From: Desulfosediminicola ganghwensis
GTDB taxonomy: Bacteria; Desulfobacterota; Desulfobulbia; Desulfobulbales; Desulfocapsaceae
NCBI RefSeq assembly: GCF_005116675.2
Contig: NZ_CP050699.1
Coordinates: 2,875,001 to 2,939,000 of the forward strand
DNA length: 64,000 nt
Reading direction: 5' to 3'
In this document: piece by piece, positions 9,826 to 18,049 of the stretch
Numbering within the stretch: the stretch's first letter is position 1
Layout: each line of letters begins with the position of its first letter
The notes under the pieces: generated by a model
The model's database searches: none
What the model was told of the DNA's origin: nothing
What the model saw: only the letters and a program-made list of their open reading frames with translations
Position numbers and translations under genes: made by a program

Positions 9826-9854
9826 AAAGAAATTTGGTTTACCGAAACAGACGA

Positions 9855-9893
9855 AGCCCCCTTACAAATAGAACAACTTTTGTAAAGGGGGCT
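9855..9893. terminator. Probable bidirectional terminator hairpin
   Basis: Between the convergent aspartoacylase-like gene and mgtE, AGCCCCCTTACAAA pairs with TTTGTAAAGGGGGCT (one bulged A) across a short loop. No clean T run follows on either strand, so termination strength is uncertain. Confidence 0.6.
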
Positions 9894-9898
9894 ATCAA

Positions 9899-11263
9899 TT
9901 ACATGCCGCCAAGCTTTGGTAAAACGGCGCTTGCAAAGCTGAGCACAAAGAAAAAACCACACATATCTGTAACCGTAGTCAGCAATGGACTTGAGACAAG
10001 GGCCGGATCAATCTTTACCTGTTTCAGAATCAGGGGTAAAACCCCGCCAATGGTGACTGATACGAGAGTATTTGCAGCCAGCGCCCCACCAATGACAATT
10101 CCCAGCCACATGTTTCCCTGCCACAAAAAGGCAGCCATGCCGAGCAGGCCCCCCAACACTATGCCGTTTATTATGCCAACTCGGGTTTCTTTGAGTATTA
10201 CCCATAAAATCTCGCGGGGTTTAACCAGTCCAAGAGATAATTCACGCATGGAGACCGCCACTGCCTGATTTCCTGAACAACCGCTCATATCGCTCACCAT
10301 CGGCAGAAAAACAGCTAAAGTGATAACCGCTGCCAGCGTATCCTGATACATTGCAATGACACTGGCCGCTATAATGTTGAGAACTATATTCATACTCAAC
10401 CAGGTAAGGCGTCTGCCGGAACGTATAGTGAGCGGCATGGTTCTGAATTCTTCGCCGCCTATGATACCGCTCAGACGTAAATAGGCTTTAGTTCTCTGCC
10501 TGTTTACCCCCTCTTCAACAGCACTGGGGAGTACAACCCCCAAAAGGTGTTGGTCACTGTCGACAACGGGTACTCCAAACAATTTGTGCTCATCAAAAAA
10601 ATCTTTTAACTCAAGAAGAGTAGCTTGACCAGATACACTGAGAGGGGGATGTATCATTATTTCTTCAAGTCTGGTTTTTCTCGCAGGAAACAACAGGTTG
10701 TGCATCCGCAGGACACCAACCAGCTTTTCCTCGGAATCCAGCACATAAAAATACTGTACATTGTAATCTTTGTATTTTTCCTGATTATCCTGCAGATCTG
10801 CAAGAACATCCCCGATTGTATCATCGGCCCTGTAGGCCAGGTACTCTGAAATCATGAGTCCCCCTGCTACATCCGGGGCATAATTGAGCAAAGTCCTGGC
10901 CTCTTCAGCATCCTCCTGTGCCATTTCTGAGAGAATTGATTCACTCTTATCAGTTCCCATTTCAGCGAGTACATCAACGAGATGGTCGCTATTCAATTCC
11001 TCCATTATTGCTGCGGCCTGTCCAGTTGAGATATTTCCGACAATTTCAGCTGCCTGACTTTCAGGAATTTCTTTTATAATTTCAGCTGCATCTTCAGGGT
11101 TGAGCAGTGAAATCAGATTCTCTCGTTCAACTTCTTTAAGCCGTGAGATAGCTCTTGCTGTCTCAGAAACGCTGAGCGACTCGATAAATTGAACTATTTC
11201 CGAGTCACGTCTATCTTGGATTAACTGGCTGAGGGTTTCCCAGGGTTCAGTGCGCTGGCTCAT
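9899..11263 (-). CDS. mgtE: Magnesium transporter MgtE
   Basis: An inner-membrane Mg2+ channel/transporter of 454 residues. From N- to C-terminus it has the superhelical N domain (repeats such as LLNPEDAAEIIKEIPES), a CBS pair (about 130-255, with GVPVVDSDQHLLGVVLP in the second CBS), and five transmembrane helices with the pore signature FLPMVSDMSGCSGNQA (about 320-335). The cytosolic domains gate the pore according to Mg2+. A longer frame adds 14 residues; I use the internal ATG because AAGGA lies 8 nt upstream and the length then fits the family. It converges with the RimK cluster and seems monocistronic. No M-box riboswitch is evident upstream. Confidence 0.94.
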   Translation of the reverse strand: MSQRTEPWETLSQLIQDRRDSEIVQFIESLSVSETARAISRLKEVERENLISLLNPEDAAEIIKEIPESQAAEIVGNISTGQAAAIMEELNSDHLVDVLAEMGTDKSESILSEMAQEDAEEARTLLNYAPDVAGGLMISEYLAYRADDTIGDVLADLQDNQEKYKDYNVQYFYVLDSEEKLVGVLRMHNLLFPARKTRLEEIMIHPPLSVSGQATLLELKDFFDEHKLFGVPVVDSDQHLLGVVLPSAVEEGVNRQRTKAYLRLSGIIGGEEFRTMPLTIRSGRRLTWLSMNIVLNIIAASVIAMYQDTLAAVITLAVFLPMVSDMSGCSGNQAVAVSMRELSLGLVKPREILWVILKETRVGIINGIVLGGLLGMAAFLWQGNMWLGIVIGGALAANTLVSVTIGGVLPLILKQVKIDPALVSSPLLTTVTDMCGFFFVLSFASAVLPKLGGM

Positions 11264-12058
11264 TTTGAAGTCCTTAATGTTTTGTAAGCTAAGAAAGTAT
11301 TTCAAATCGTAAAAGAGTTCCCATTTCAGGTTCTTTGTAATAATTGAGTTTGAAGACAGGTTGATACCAATTGATTTGACCTGTTTCGGCGGTATCGCGA
11401 ACCCTTGTACCTTTCACCATACGTTATGTGAAGGGCAGCAGGAAAGATTACGCCCTGATTGTATCAGCAGATGTCTGCATCTCCCCGTCTTCATAAAAAC
11501 AGGTTTTGTAATTCAGAGAGTAAGAAACGTTCTCTCGATTAATCGCTAACAGTCTGTTTCGGTACAGCCTCTGATTGTACCGCCAATGAGTTCTGAAGAA
11601 TAACGTTGCTATGTAGAGAATATACACAGCGAGTTGAAGTTTCGTGCTTTTTGTATCCTGACAATTAAAAAAAATGGTACACGTACATTTTTTTGTTTTG
11701 CCCAAAATCAGTGACCTTAATGCCTGTGAACGGTCTGTAACAAATATATTGAATGTAGCATTGCATGTACATTGTGGCATTTCTTAATGCAACGTTATTA
11801 ATCGCTAAAATGAAATAATTTATAGCAATAACGCTTTTACTGCACTCCTGATTTCTCTTCTGAATCGATCGGGGATATCTGCAAAAATCTGACCACTGAC
11901 GCTCTGCAAAACAGCTGAAAACAGACTCCGGGGTACAAAAAATTTGACCAGACCATTGACCTGACAAATTAATTCATCCTAAATTTGAATGTGGCCTATG
12001 ATAACAGAGGGTTTTTTGGAAATTCCAGAGGGTGAAACTATATCAAAGGAGGGGGAAC
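11264..12058. other. Long divergent intergenic region upstream of the decahaem cytochrome
   Basis: About 795 bp without a convincing gene, between leftward mgtE and the rightward cytochrome operon. Short open frames on both strands have no ribosome-binding site, recognisable family or plausible composition. It is AT-rich towards the right. A possible sigma70-type promoter lies at the right end (separate entry). No tRNA or riboswitch was recognised. Confidence 0.6.
11944..11973 (+). promoter_or_regulatory. Possible promoter of the decahaem cytochrome operon
   Basis: TTGACC (5/6 match to a -35 box) and ATTAAT (4/6 match to a -10 box) are separated by 18 bp, about 85 bp before the cytochrome start codon. 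Such matches occur by chance in AT-rich DNA, so support is weak. Confidence 0.3.
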
Positions 12059-13033
12059 GTGAAGCAGACAATGGAGAGAGTGAGATTGTATGCGACACTG
12101 TTTTGTGCGCTCGTTTTGCTGGGTGTAAACGGTGTCGCTTACGCAAATGGAGATGGGGGGGAGCCACTGGCCGGCCAGGTTGAGGAGACGGTGCTGATAG
12201 TCACGGAAATGACGACCACGGGCTATGTTGGAGATAGTACCTGTCTTGAGTGCCATGACGAGATGGAAGGCCACTATTACAAATCACTCCATTTCCGGGC
12301 CTGGGAGTCCACGGGGAATACTGCAGCTGGCTGCGAATCATGCCATGGCCCTGGAGAAGTGCATGCAGATGACCCAGAGCCGGATAACATTATCAGCTTT
12401 TCAGACCGGGATGGAGCAGAGGTTAAGGTGTATAACGAGACCTGCCTGAACTGTCATGTGAAGAGTGAAAAGATTTCCATGTGGGATATGAGCCAGCATG
12501 AGAAATATGATGTTGCATGTGCTACCTGTCATCCGATGCATGAGGGGTATTCGCCGATAGCAGAGACCCCGGATGTTTGTTACCAGTGCCATACACGAGT
12601 AAAAGTCCATGCGAATCTTCAGGCCAGACATCCTATCCGTGAAGGTAAGGTAACCTGTAAAGATTGTCATAATCCGCACGGTACCCACACAGACGGCATG
12701 ATCGAGGCTGAGACCCTGAATGAGCTCTGCTACAACTGTCATGGCGACAAACGTGGGCCTAATTTCTGGGAGCACCCGCCAGTGGAAGAAGATTGTTCCA
12801 CATGTCACGCACCACACGGCAGCAGGCATAAAGGAATGCTTGTCCAGAAGGTGCCGACCATCTGTAACAGTTGCCACCAGGTCGTTCATACTCCGCCATA
12901 TGGTGAAGAATCTGGCTTCACCGGCTCAGAAACGCCTAATAGCCGATATTACGCGAGAGCATGTCTGAATTGTCATCAGACGGTGCATGGAAGCATGTCA
13001 GCTGACAGAGACGGTAGCCGTTACAGAAAGTAA
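12059..13033 (+). CDS. MtrA/DmsE-like periplasmic decahaem c-type cytochrome
   Basis: A secreted cytochrome of 324 residues with exactly ten CXXCH haem-binding motifs, at about residues 62, 92, 129, 154, 174, 200, 224, 246, 269 and 302 (CLECH, CESCH, CLNCH, CATCH, CYQCH, CKDCH, CYNCH, CSTCH, CNSCH, CLNCH). The number, even spacing and size match the MtrA/PioA/DmsE family, which threads through an MtrB barrel and carries electrons between periplasm and cell surface. A signal peptide ends near GVAYA. The GTG start is chosen because AAAGGAGGGGG lies directly before it; longer starts place that site inside the gene. The MtrB-like gene follows after 13 bp. No surface cytochrome (MtrC/OmcA) is present nearby. 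Confidence 0.93.
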   Translation: MKQTMERVRLYATLFCALVLLGVNGVAYANGDGGEPLAGQVEETVLIVTEMTTTGYVGDSTCLECHDEMEGHYYKSLHFRAWESTGNTAAGCESCHGPGEVHADDPEPDNIISFSDRDGAEVKVYNETCLNCHVKSEKISMWDMSQHEKYDVACATCHPMHEGYSPIAETPDVCYQCHTRVKVHANLQARHPIREGKVTCKDCHNPHGTHTDGMIEAETLNELCYNCHGDKRGPNFWEHPPVEEDCSTCHAPHGSRHKGMLVQKVPTICNSCHQVVHTPPYGEESGFTGSETPNSRYYARACLNCHQTVHGSMSADRDGSRYRK

Positions 13034-13046
13034 AAGGAGAGCAAAA

Positions 13047-14939
13047 ATGAAGAAACGAATATGTGTTCTGGCCATGCTTTCCCTTTGCTGGGGTGTAACT
13101 GATGCTGCGGCAGCAGGGCCGGACTTGGATGGATATGTAGAATTTGGCGGACGTCTTTTTGATGTGGACGGGGACGAGGCTAAATTTAATGAATATCGGG
13201 ATATTGATAATGGTGTATACGGCAATGTGGATATCCTCTCGTACTGGGAAGGCGGATATTATATCGACTTTCTGGCCGAGAACATAGCCTATGACGATCA
13301 GGCCTACTGGTTGAACGGAGGCCGTTTCGGGTCATTGAAGTACTCGCTGTACTACGATGAGATTATCCATAACATCACTGAAGATGCCCTGACACCTTAT
13401 GATGGTATCGGTAGTGATACGCTGGTGGGTACCGGGGAGACTGAACCGGCTCTCTGGAATAGTTTCGACTATAAGAAGGAGCGGGAAAAGTATGGTGGTG
13501 ATGTAGAGTACGCGTTTGAAAATGGCTACTTTGTACAGTTTGGTGCGAGCAATATGGAATCCTCGGGAGTCATGCCTTATGGCGGTACATCCTCTGCAGA
13601 GTTTCCGGCCCCCATCGATTGGGAAGAGAACCAGTTTAACATTACCGGTGGTTACCGGGCCAAGAAGCTAACCGCTAGTCTGACGGGTCAATTCATTAAT
13701 TTTGATAATGAGGATGATTCGCTGACCAGAGATGACACTATCGGCTCATTGCCACCTGATAACGATGTGGCGAAAGTACTCGGAAAAATGGTCTGGCGAC
13801 CGGAGTATTATGGTTCTGTGGTAGCGTTGAATGCTGGATACTCTAAAACGGAGAGCGATGAGCAACTGGGCATTGTTGTGCCGGGAGAGACCAGAAATTT
13901 TGATGGTGAGATAACCAAGTGGCATGTGAACGGCTCCTGGAAGTTTGAACCGATTGAAGATCTGGACCTGAAACTGCTGGCCAGATATGACGATCGGGAC
14001 AATGATTCCACTGAGTTGACAACCCTGGATGGCAATGAGAATGAGAACTACAGCAGCGAAATCTTTAAGACTGGTATCGAAGCCGACTACAAGCTTTCGC
14101 GTAATAACAGAATTGATGGTGGATACCACTACCTCAATAAAGATTACGAGGGGAGAAGCGATTCCGACGGGGCTGATGATAACCTGTTTTTTATCCAGGC
14201 CAGAAACTATTCGCTTGAAGATGTGGAATTACGAGCCAAGTACAGTTTCCTCACCCGCAGTGGCGACTACACTGTTGAACCTGGCGAAACGGACGAAGGT
14301 TACAGGAGTTATGATGTAGCTGATCAGGACAGGAATCAGGTTGAGTTGGAAGGTGGTTATTACGGTGTTGAAGACCTTGGTCTTGATCTCGAGTTCACCT
14401 GGTTTAATGCCGACTATGATGACACCGAAGTGGGGCTGGTTGAACTCGATCATTATGACCTCTATTTTTCTGGTACATGGGCAATTCAATCGAATGTCAA
14501 CACAGGCTTTTATGTCGGTTTTGAGAGGGATTACAGTGAAGATTTAGGTGATGCCGCAGAAACAACCTATTACACCTATGCGGCAGGGCTCAATATTGAG
14601 GCTTATTTTATGGCCGAAAAACTGAGGCTCTATGCAGGGTGGGATTGGGCAGAGAGTGATGGTAAATCTGAGTTTGATAGCGCAGACATCATTGACACTG
14701 ACGAGGTTGAGGATTTCACCCAGCATATTCTCTCACTTAAAGGAACCTACTTCATAGACGAGGCCTGGTCGGTTACTTTGGGCTATGTGTATGAGGAATG
14801 GGATTATTCGGATGACCAGTGGAATAACTATGTAATTGTTGTGCCAGGATCGAGAGGGGATACTTTTCTGTCCGGAGCGTATGATGACCAGGATTACGAA
14901 GGTCATACAGGCTATCTCAGTGTGAAGTACAAGTTTTAG
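13047..14939 (+). CDS. MtrB/PioB-family outer-membrane beta-barrel
   Basis: A 630-residue predicted outer-membrane porin that would sheath the decahaem cytochrome encoded just upstream. The signal peptide ends near TDAAAAG. The mature protein opens with DLDGYVEFGGRLFDVDGD, resembling the decahaem-associated MtrB/PioB family, continues with alternating aromatic beta-strands (for example YAGWDWAESD, VTLGYVYEEW), is rich in Asp/Glu/Tyr, and ends SVKYKF with the C-terminal Phe typical of barrels inserted by BamA. No cysteine remains after the signal peptide, so the N-terminal CXXC of Shewanella MtrB is absent. AAAGGAGAG precedes the ATG; a longer in-frame start overlaps the cytochrome and lacks these features. 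The family call rests on context and overall character. Confidence 0.88.
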   Translation: MKKRICVLAMLSLCWGVTDAAAAGPDLDGYVEFGGRLFDVDGDEAKFNEYRDIDNGVYGNVDILSYWEGGYYIDFLAENIAYDDQAYWLNGGRFGSLKYSLYYDEIIHNITEDALTPYDGIGSDTLVGTGETEPALWNSFDYKKEREKYGGDVEYAFENGYFVQFGASNMESSGVMPYGGTSSAEFPAPIDWEENQFNITGGYRAKKLTASLTGQFINFDNEDDSLTRDDTIGSLPPDNDVAKVLGKMVWRPEYYGSVVALNAGYSKTESDEQLGIVVPGETRNFDGEITKWHVNGSWKFEPIEDLDLKLLARYDDRDNDSTELTTLDGNENENYSSEIFKTGIEADYKLSRNNRIDGGYHYLNKDYEGRSDSDGADDNLFFIQARNYSLEDVELRAKYSFLTRSGDYTVEPGETDEGYRSYDVADQDRNQVELEGGYYGVEDLGLDLEFTWFNADYDDTEVGLVELDHYDLYFSGTWAIQSNVNTGFYVGFERDYSEDLGDAAETTYYTYAAGLNIEAYFMAEKLRLYAGWDWAESDGKSEFDSADIIDTDEVEDFTQHILSLKGTYFIDEAWSVTLGYVYEEWDYSDDQWNNYVIVVPGSRGDTFLSGAYDDQDYEGHTGYLSVKYKF

Positions 14940-14993
14940 TCTGGGCAGATTACGCTGAGCGGACTCACTGAAGTTGTATTATAATTTACACAT

Positions 14994-15036
14994 CAACTCC
15001 TGTCGGGCAAATGCTGTCTGCCAGGAGTTGTTTTTT
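14994..15036 (+). terminator. Rho-independent terminator after the mtrAB-like operon
   Basis: CAACTCCTG pairs with CAGGAGTTG (9 bp) around a 19-nt loop and is followed by TTTTTT, 54 bp after the porin stop. It closes the two-gene cytochrome-porin operon. Confidence 0.88.
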
Positions 15037-15126
15037 CAGGTGGTGTCATTGGTTGAGGGTATAATACAGTTATGAGTTTAATTTCTAAGTTGATGGGGTG
15101 TTCCTAACACGCTTGAGAGAAACGAT

Positions 15127-15483
15127 ATGCAATTGATTTTCGTATACAATGCCGACAGCGGTCTGGTGAGTACAGTGAAGGATATCGGTCACAAACTCTT
15201 CAGCCCGGCCAGCTATGACTGCTTTTTATGTAGCCTTACCCACGGAACATTTAAAGAAAATCCGGAGTGGCGGGCGTTTCGTGAAAATGCAAAAATCGAA
15301 ATGCTGTTTTTGCACAGGGATGAATTTGAGCAGCAGTTCAAAACCCGACATGATTACCCGGTGGTTTTGAAAGTGAAGGGCGATTCCAGCCAACTTGAGG
15401 TTCTGCTTTCCCGTGAACAGTTGGCTGGTTTTACTTCCCTGAAAGAGTTGATCAAGGCAATAGAAGCGGTGGAGGCAGGGTAA
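15127..15483 (+). CDS. Conserved protein of unknown function (YNADSG-type)
   Basis: A 118-residue cytoplasmic protein, function not recognised. It begins MQLIFVYNADSG, followed by HKLFSPASYDCFLCSLTHG with a Cys-x2-Cys pair (about residues 35-38) and a region rich in charged residues (EWRAFRENAKIEM). I recall similar proteins scattered in Bacteroidetes and Proteobacteria with the same N-terminal motif and paired cysteines, but no assigned role. A GAGAG ribosome-binding site precedes the ATG. It stands alone after the cytochrome-operon terminator and ends before the leftward usp gene. There are no signal peptide or membrane segments. Confidence 0.75.
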   Translation: MQLIFVYNADSGLVSTVKDIGHKLFSPASYDCFLCSLTHGTFKENPEWRAFRENAKIEMLFLHRDEFEQQFKTRHDYPVVLKVKGDSSQLEVLLSREQLAGFTSLKELIKAIEAVEAG

Positions 15484-15537
15484 TTGCCGAAGCTGTGTTC
15501 CAATGAACGAAAGCAGCAACGGCAGATTTTTTATATT

Positions 15538-15966
15538 TTAGAACAGTAAAACCGGGCATCGCACGTTGTGCAGTACGTGGTTGGCGACTGAGCCAAATAT
15601 CACATTGCGTATCTCTCCGCCCCCTTCATGACGCCCGACAACGACCAGATGGTAGCCATCATTATTGGCGATTTTAGAAATTGTCTGTCGCGGATCGCCG
15701 GTCTTCAGTATCAGCTCGCACGAATACCCCGCTTCCCCAAGTTGAGCCTCATAACGTTCAAGTAATTGCATACCGGCTTTACGGGCATTCTCCCGCACCA
15801 TATCCAGCTGAAAATCCGGAATCATCCTGTAGGCGAGTTGCTCCTGATTAATGACGTAAAGCAGATGCAGTGTCTGCGGAAAGCGATTGCGTTGTTCAAT
15901 TACCGCTTCAACTGTCTTTCTGGCTGTTGGGGAATCATCCAGGGGAATCAGAATCTTTGGTTCCAT
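15538..15966 (-). CDS. Universal stress protein (UspA family), TRAP-associated
   Basis: A single-domain UspA protein of 142 residues. It starts MEPKILIPLDDSPTAR and carries the nucleotide-binding region VVVGRHEGGG...FGSVANHVL near the C-terminus, ending RCPVLLF as in many Usp proteins. It lies 82 bp behind dctM on the same strand, like teaD behind the Halomonas ectoine TRAP genes teaABC, where the Usp tunes transport. A similar role here is inferred. GAGGA lies before the chosen ATG; a longer frame adds 19 residues unlike the family. Confidence 0.88.
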   Translation of the reverse strand: MEPKILIPLDDSPTARKTVEAVIEQRNRFPQTLHLLYVINQEQLAYRMIPDFQLDMVRENARKAGMQLLERYEAQLGEAGYSCELILKTGDPRQTISKIANNDGYHLVVVGRHEGGGEIRNVIFGSVANHVLHNVRCPVLLF

Positions 15967-16048
15967 AGTTTTCCTCAGGGTCAGAAGTCGGTTGGTCCAA
16001 CGGGTGTATTGCGTTCGATGCAATATGATTTCATACTGTTCTCGTATA

Positions 16049-17335
16049 TTATCCGTATATCAGATTAGGCAGCAGTAATACAAGCCCGGGCCAGAAGGTG
16101 AGCAGCAGCAGGATCGCCATCTGAATCAGCAGAAACGGCATAACCGCTCTTGAGACAAAAAGCAGGTTGCGATCGACCGTGGCACCAGAGATATAGAGGC
16201 TGACGCCAAGTGGCGGGGTGCAGTAGCCAATACCCAGGTTGATGGTCATGATCAGCCCGAAATGCATGGTGTCGATGCCGAATTTACTGAGCAGAGGCAG
16301 AAAGATCGGGGTCAGGATCAAGGTTGCCGAGATGATGTCCATGAACATACCGATGATCAGAAGCAGAATGTTCACCGAAATCAGGAAAACCCAGGGGGAG
16401 CTGATATTTTCCACAACTACTGTGGCGATCTTGCCTGGAATCTGCTCAAAAGTGAGGTACTCGCCAAAAACGGAAGCACCTGCCACAATGATCAAAAGGG
16501 TTGCAGAGGTGACGGCGGATGAGACCACAACCCGTTTCACATCCTTGATCTTCATGTCCCCGTGAATAAATATCTCGACGAAAAAGGCGTAAAAGCACGC
16601 CACAACTGCCGCCTCGTTGGCGGTAAACATACCTGAATAGATGCCGCCGAAGATGAGCACAGGCAAAAAGAGTGCCCAGCCGCTCTCTTTCAAAACAGAG
16701 ATAACTTCTTTTGAAGTTGGCCTTTTCTGGCGCTCCATGCCTGCACGCTTGCAGACGAAATAGGAGTAGACGCTCATGGCTACCATGATCAAAACGCCAG
16801 GCAGAAAACCTGTGAGGAAAAGCGCTTCCAGCTGGTCGTTACTCACCATGGCATAGAGAATCATGGCAATGGAGGGCGGTATGATCACTCCAAGAATCGG
16901 AGCAGTGGTCATAAGTCCTACAGAGAATCGTTCGTCATATTTATTCTCGATAAGGGCGGGAATCATAAAACCGCCGATTGCGACCACAGTGGCGACGGTA
17001 GAACCGGAGATGGCACCGAAAAAGCCGCAAGCCAGCACGCCGGCCATCGCCAGCCCGCCAGGCAGAAAACCGACCATTACGTTGGCTGTCTTGATAAGCT
17101 TCTGGACGATGGAACCGGTGGTCATGATATTTCCGCAGAGTACGAAGAACATCACCACCACCAGGGCAAATTTATCCATGCTGCGGTAGAGCACTTCAAT
17201 GACAATCTGCGGGTCGATACCCACCCCCCAGACCAGGCCGACTGTTCCGGTGAAAAACAGCGCCATGAAAACCGGCATGGTGGAAGCCAGGCAGCCAAGC
17301 AGGAGGGCAAAAATCATCAGGTATGAATTTTCCAT
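16049..17335 (-). CDS. dctM: TRAP transporter large permease
   Basis: The large membrane subunit (428 residues, about 12 helices) of a tripartite ATP-independent periplasmic transporter, which moves an organic anion inward with Na+ or H+. Family signatures include the N-terminal LGCLASTMPVFMALFFTG, GFFGAISGSTVATVVAIGG (about 118-136) and MTINLGIGYCTPPLGVSLY (about 365-383). It lies 2 bp behind dctQ, so the two are co-translated. Together with DctQ it would serve the binding protein DctP encoded upstream and perhaps the divergent paralogue as well. The substrate is not readable from sequence. Confidence 0.94.
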   Translation of the reverse strand: MENSYLMIFALLLGCLASTMPVFMALFFTGTVGLVWGVGIDPQIVIEVLYRSMDKFALVVVMFFVLCGNIMTTGSIVQKLIKTANVMVGFLPGGLAMAGVLACGFFGAISGSTVATVVAIGGFMIPALIENKYDERFSVGLMTTAPILGVIIPPSIAMILYAMVSNDQLEALFLTGFLPGVLIMVAMSVYSYFVCKRAGMERQKRPTSKEVISVLKESGWALFLPVLIFGGIYSGMFTANEAAVVACFYAFFVEIFIHGDMKIKDVKRVVVSSAVTSATLLIIVAGASVFGEYLTFEQIPGKIATVVVENISSPWVFLISVNILLLIIGMFMDIISATLILTPIFLPLLSKFGIDTMHFGLIMTINLGIGYCTPPLGVSLYISGATVDRNLLFVSRAVMPFLLIQMAILLLLTFWPGLVLLLPNLIYG

Positions 17336-17337
17336 GA

Positions 17338-17847
17338 TCAGTTGCCCCCAGTGATGTCGCTTACGCCAGTCCAGTCTTCACGCATGGTGATGAGTGTCCT
17401 GACAAACATCATCACTCCCATCAGTGGCAATACAGCGTAAAAGTACCATTCGGGAATCTGCAGGGTCGCAGTAAGGGCGTATTCATCTTCATACATCATC
17501 ATGGTCATTTGCCAGCCAAGATAGATCATGCAGCTTGAGAAAATCAGTACTGCCAGGTGGGAGAGCAGGCTAAGCGGTTTTTTCAGGATGGGCAACATCT
17601 GCGGCAAGGCATCAATGCGAATCAGGGATCTGCTGCGAATGGCAGCGACACAACCTATATAAGTTGAGAAATAGATCACTTTCCGTACCACCTCATCCGA
17701 CCAGTAGAGTGAGTAATCGCTGGTGGCTTTTCGCAGAATAACATTGGCCATAGCGGTTAGCAAGGCGATGCAGACCGCTGCAAACAATGACCATTCCTCA
17801 ATGAAGAGGAAGAGCCGGTCAATCGGTTTAAAGACTTTTTTAAACAT
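17338..17847 (-). CDS. dctQ: TRAP transporter small permease
   Basis: The 169-residue small membrane subunit with four helices and the typical middle stretch NVILRKATSDYSLYWSDEVVR (the W-S-D-E motif, about residues 38-55). It forms the membrane complex with DctM, which begins 2 bp downstream. It is separated from dctP by about 200 bp holding a strong terminator, so permease expression probably depends on read-through or on a promoter in that gap. Confidence 0.92.
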   Translation of the reverse strand: MFKKVFKPIDRLFLFIEEWSLFAAVCIALLTAMANVILRKATSDYSLYWSDEVVRKVIYFSTYIGCVAAIRSRSLIRIDALPQMLPILKKPLSLLSHLAVLIFSSCMIYLGWQMTMMMYEDEYALTATLQIPEWYFYAVLPLMGVMMFVRTLITMREDWTGVSDITGGN

Positions 17848-17896
17848 GCCTGATCTGTTAGTTGGAGAGGTAGAGATTGTCTATTACCTGAGAAAA

Positions 17897-17935
17897 GAAA
17901 AAAGGGTCGATGGGGGGAATGCCCCCATCAACCCG
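17897..17935 (-). terminator. Intra-operon terminator between dctP and dctQM
   Basis: On the minus strand GGGTTGATGGGGG pairs with CCCCCATCGACCC (one mismatch) across a short loop and runs into a T tract. It lies after dctP and before dctQ, so it should favour abundant binding protein over permease, as often seen in binding-protein-dependent systems. Confidence 0.88.
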
Positions 17936-18049
17936 TAAAAATACATCCGATCATTCAACGACTAACCTGGATTTCGCATCAACTCAGGCTGTGAGGCCTT
18001 CAGTTCATGAGAAATGCGGGTTTGTGATCAGCTCAATCAACTTGCGTCG

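Noticed and set aside
11448-11967. Leftward short frames in the large gap before the cytochrome
   Set aside because: No ribosome-binding site, no family features, AT-rich; most likely non-coding.
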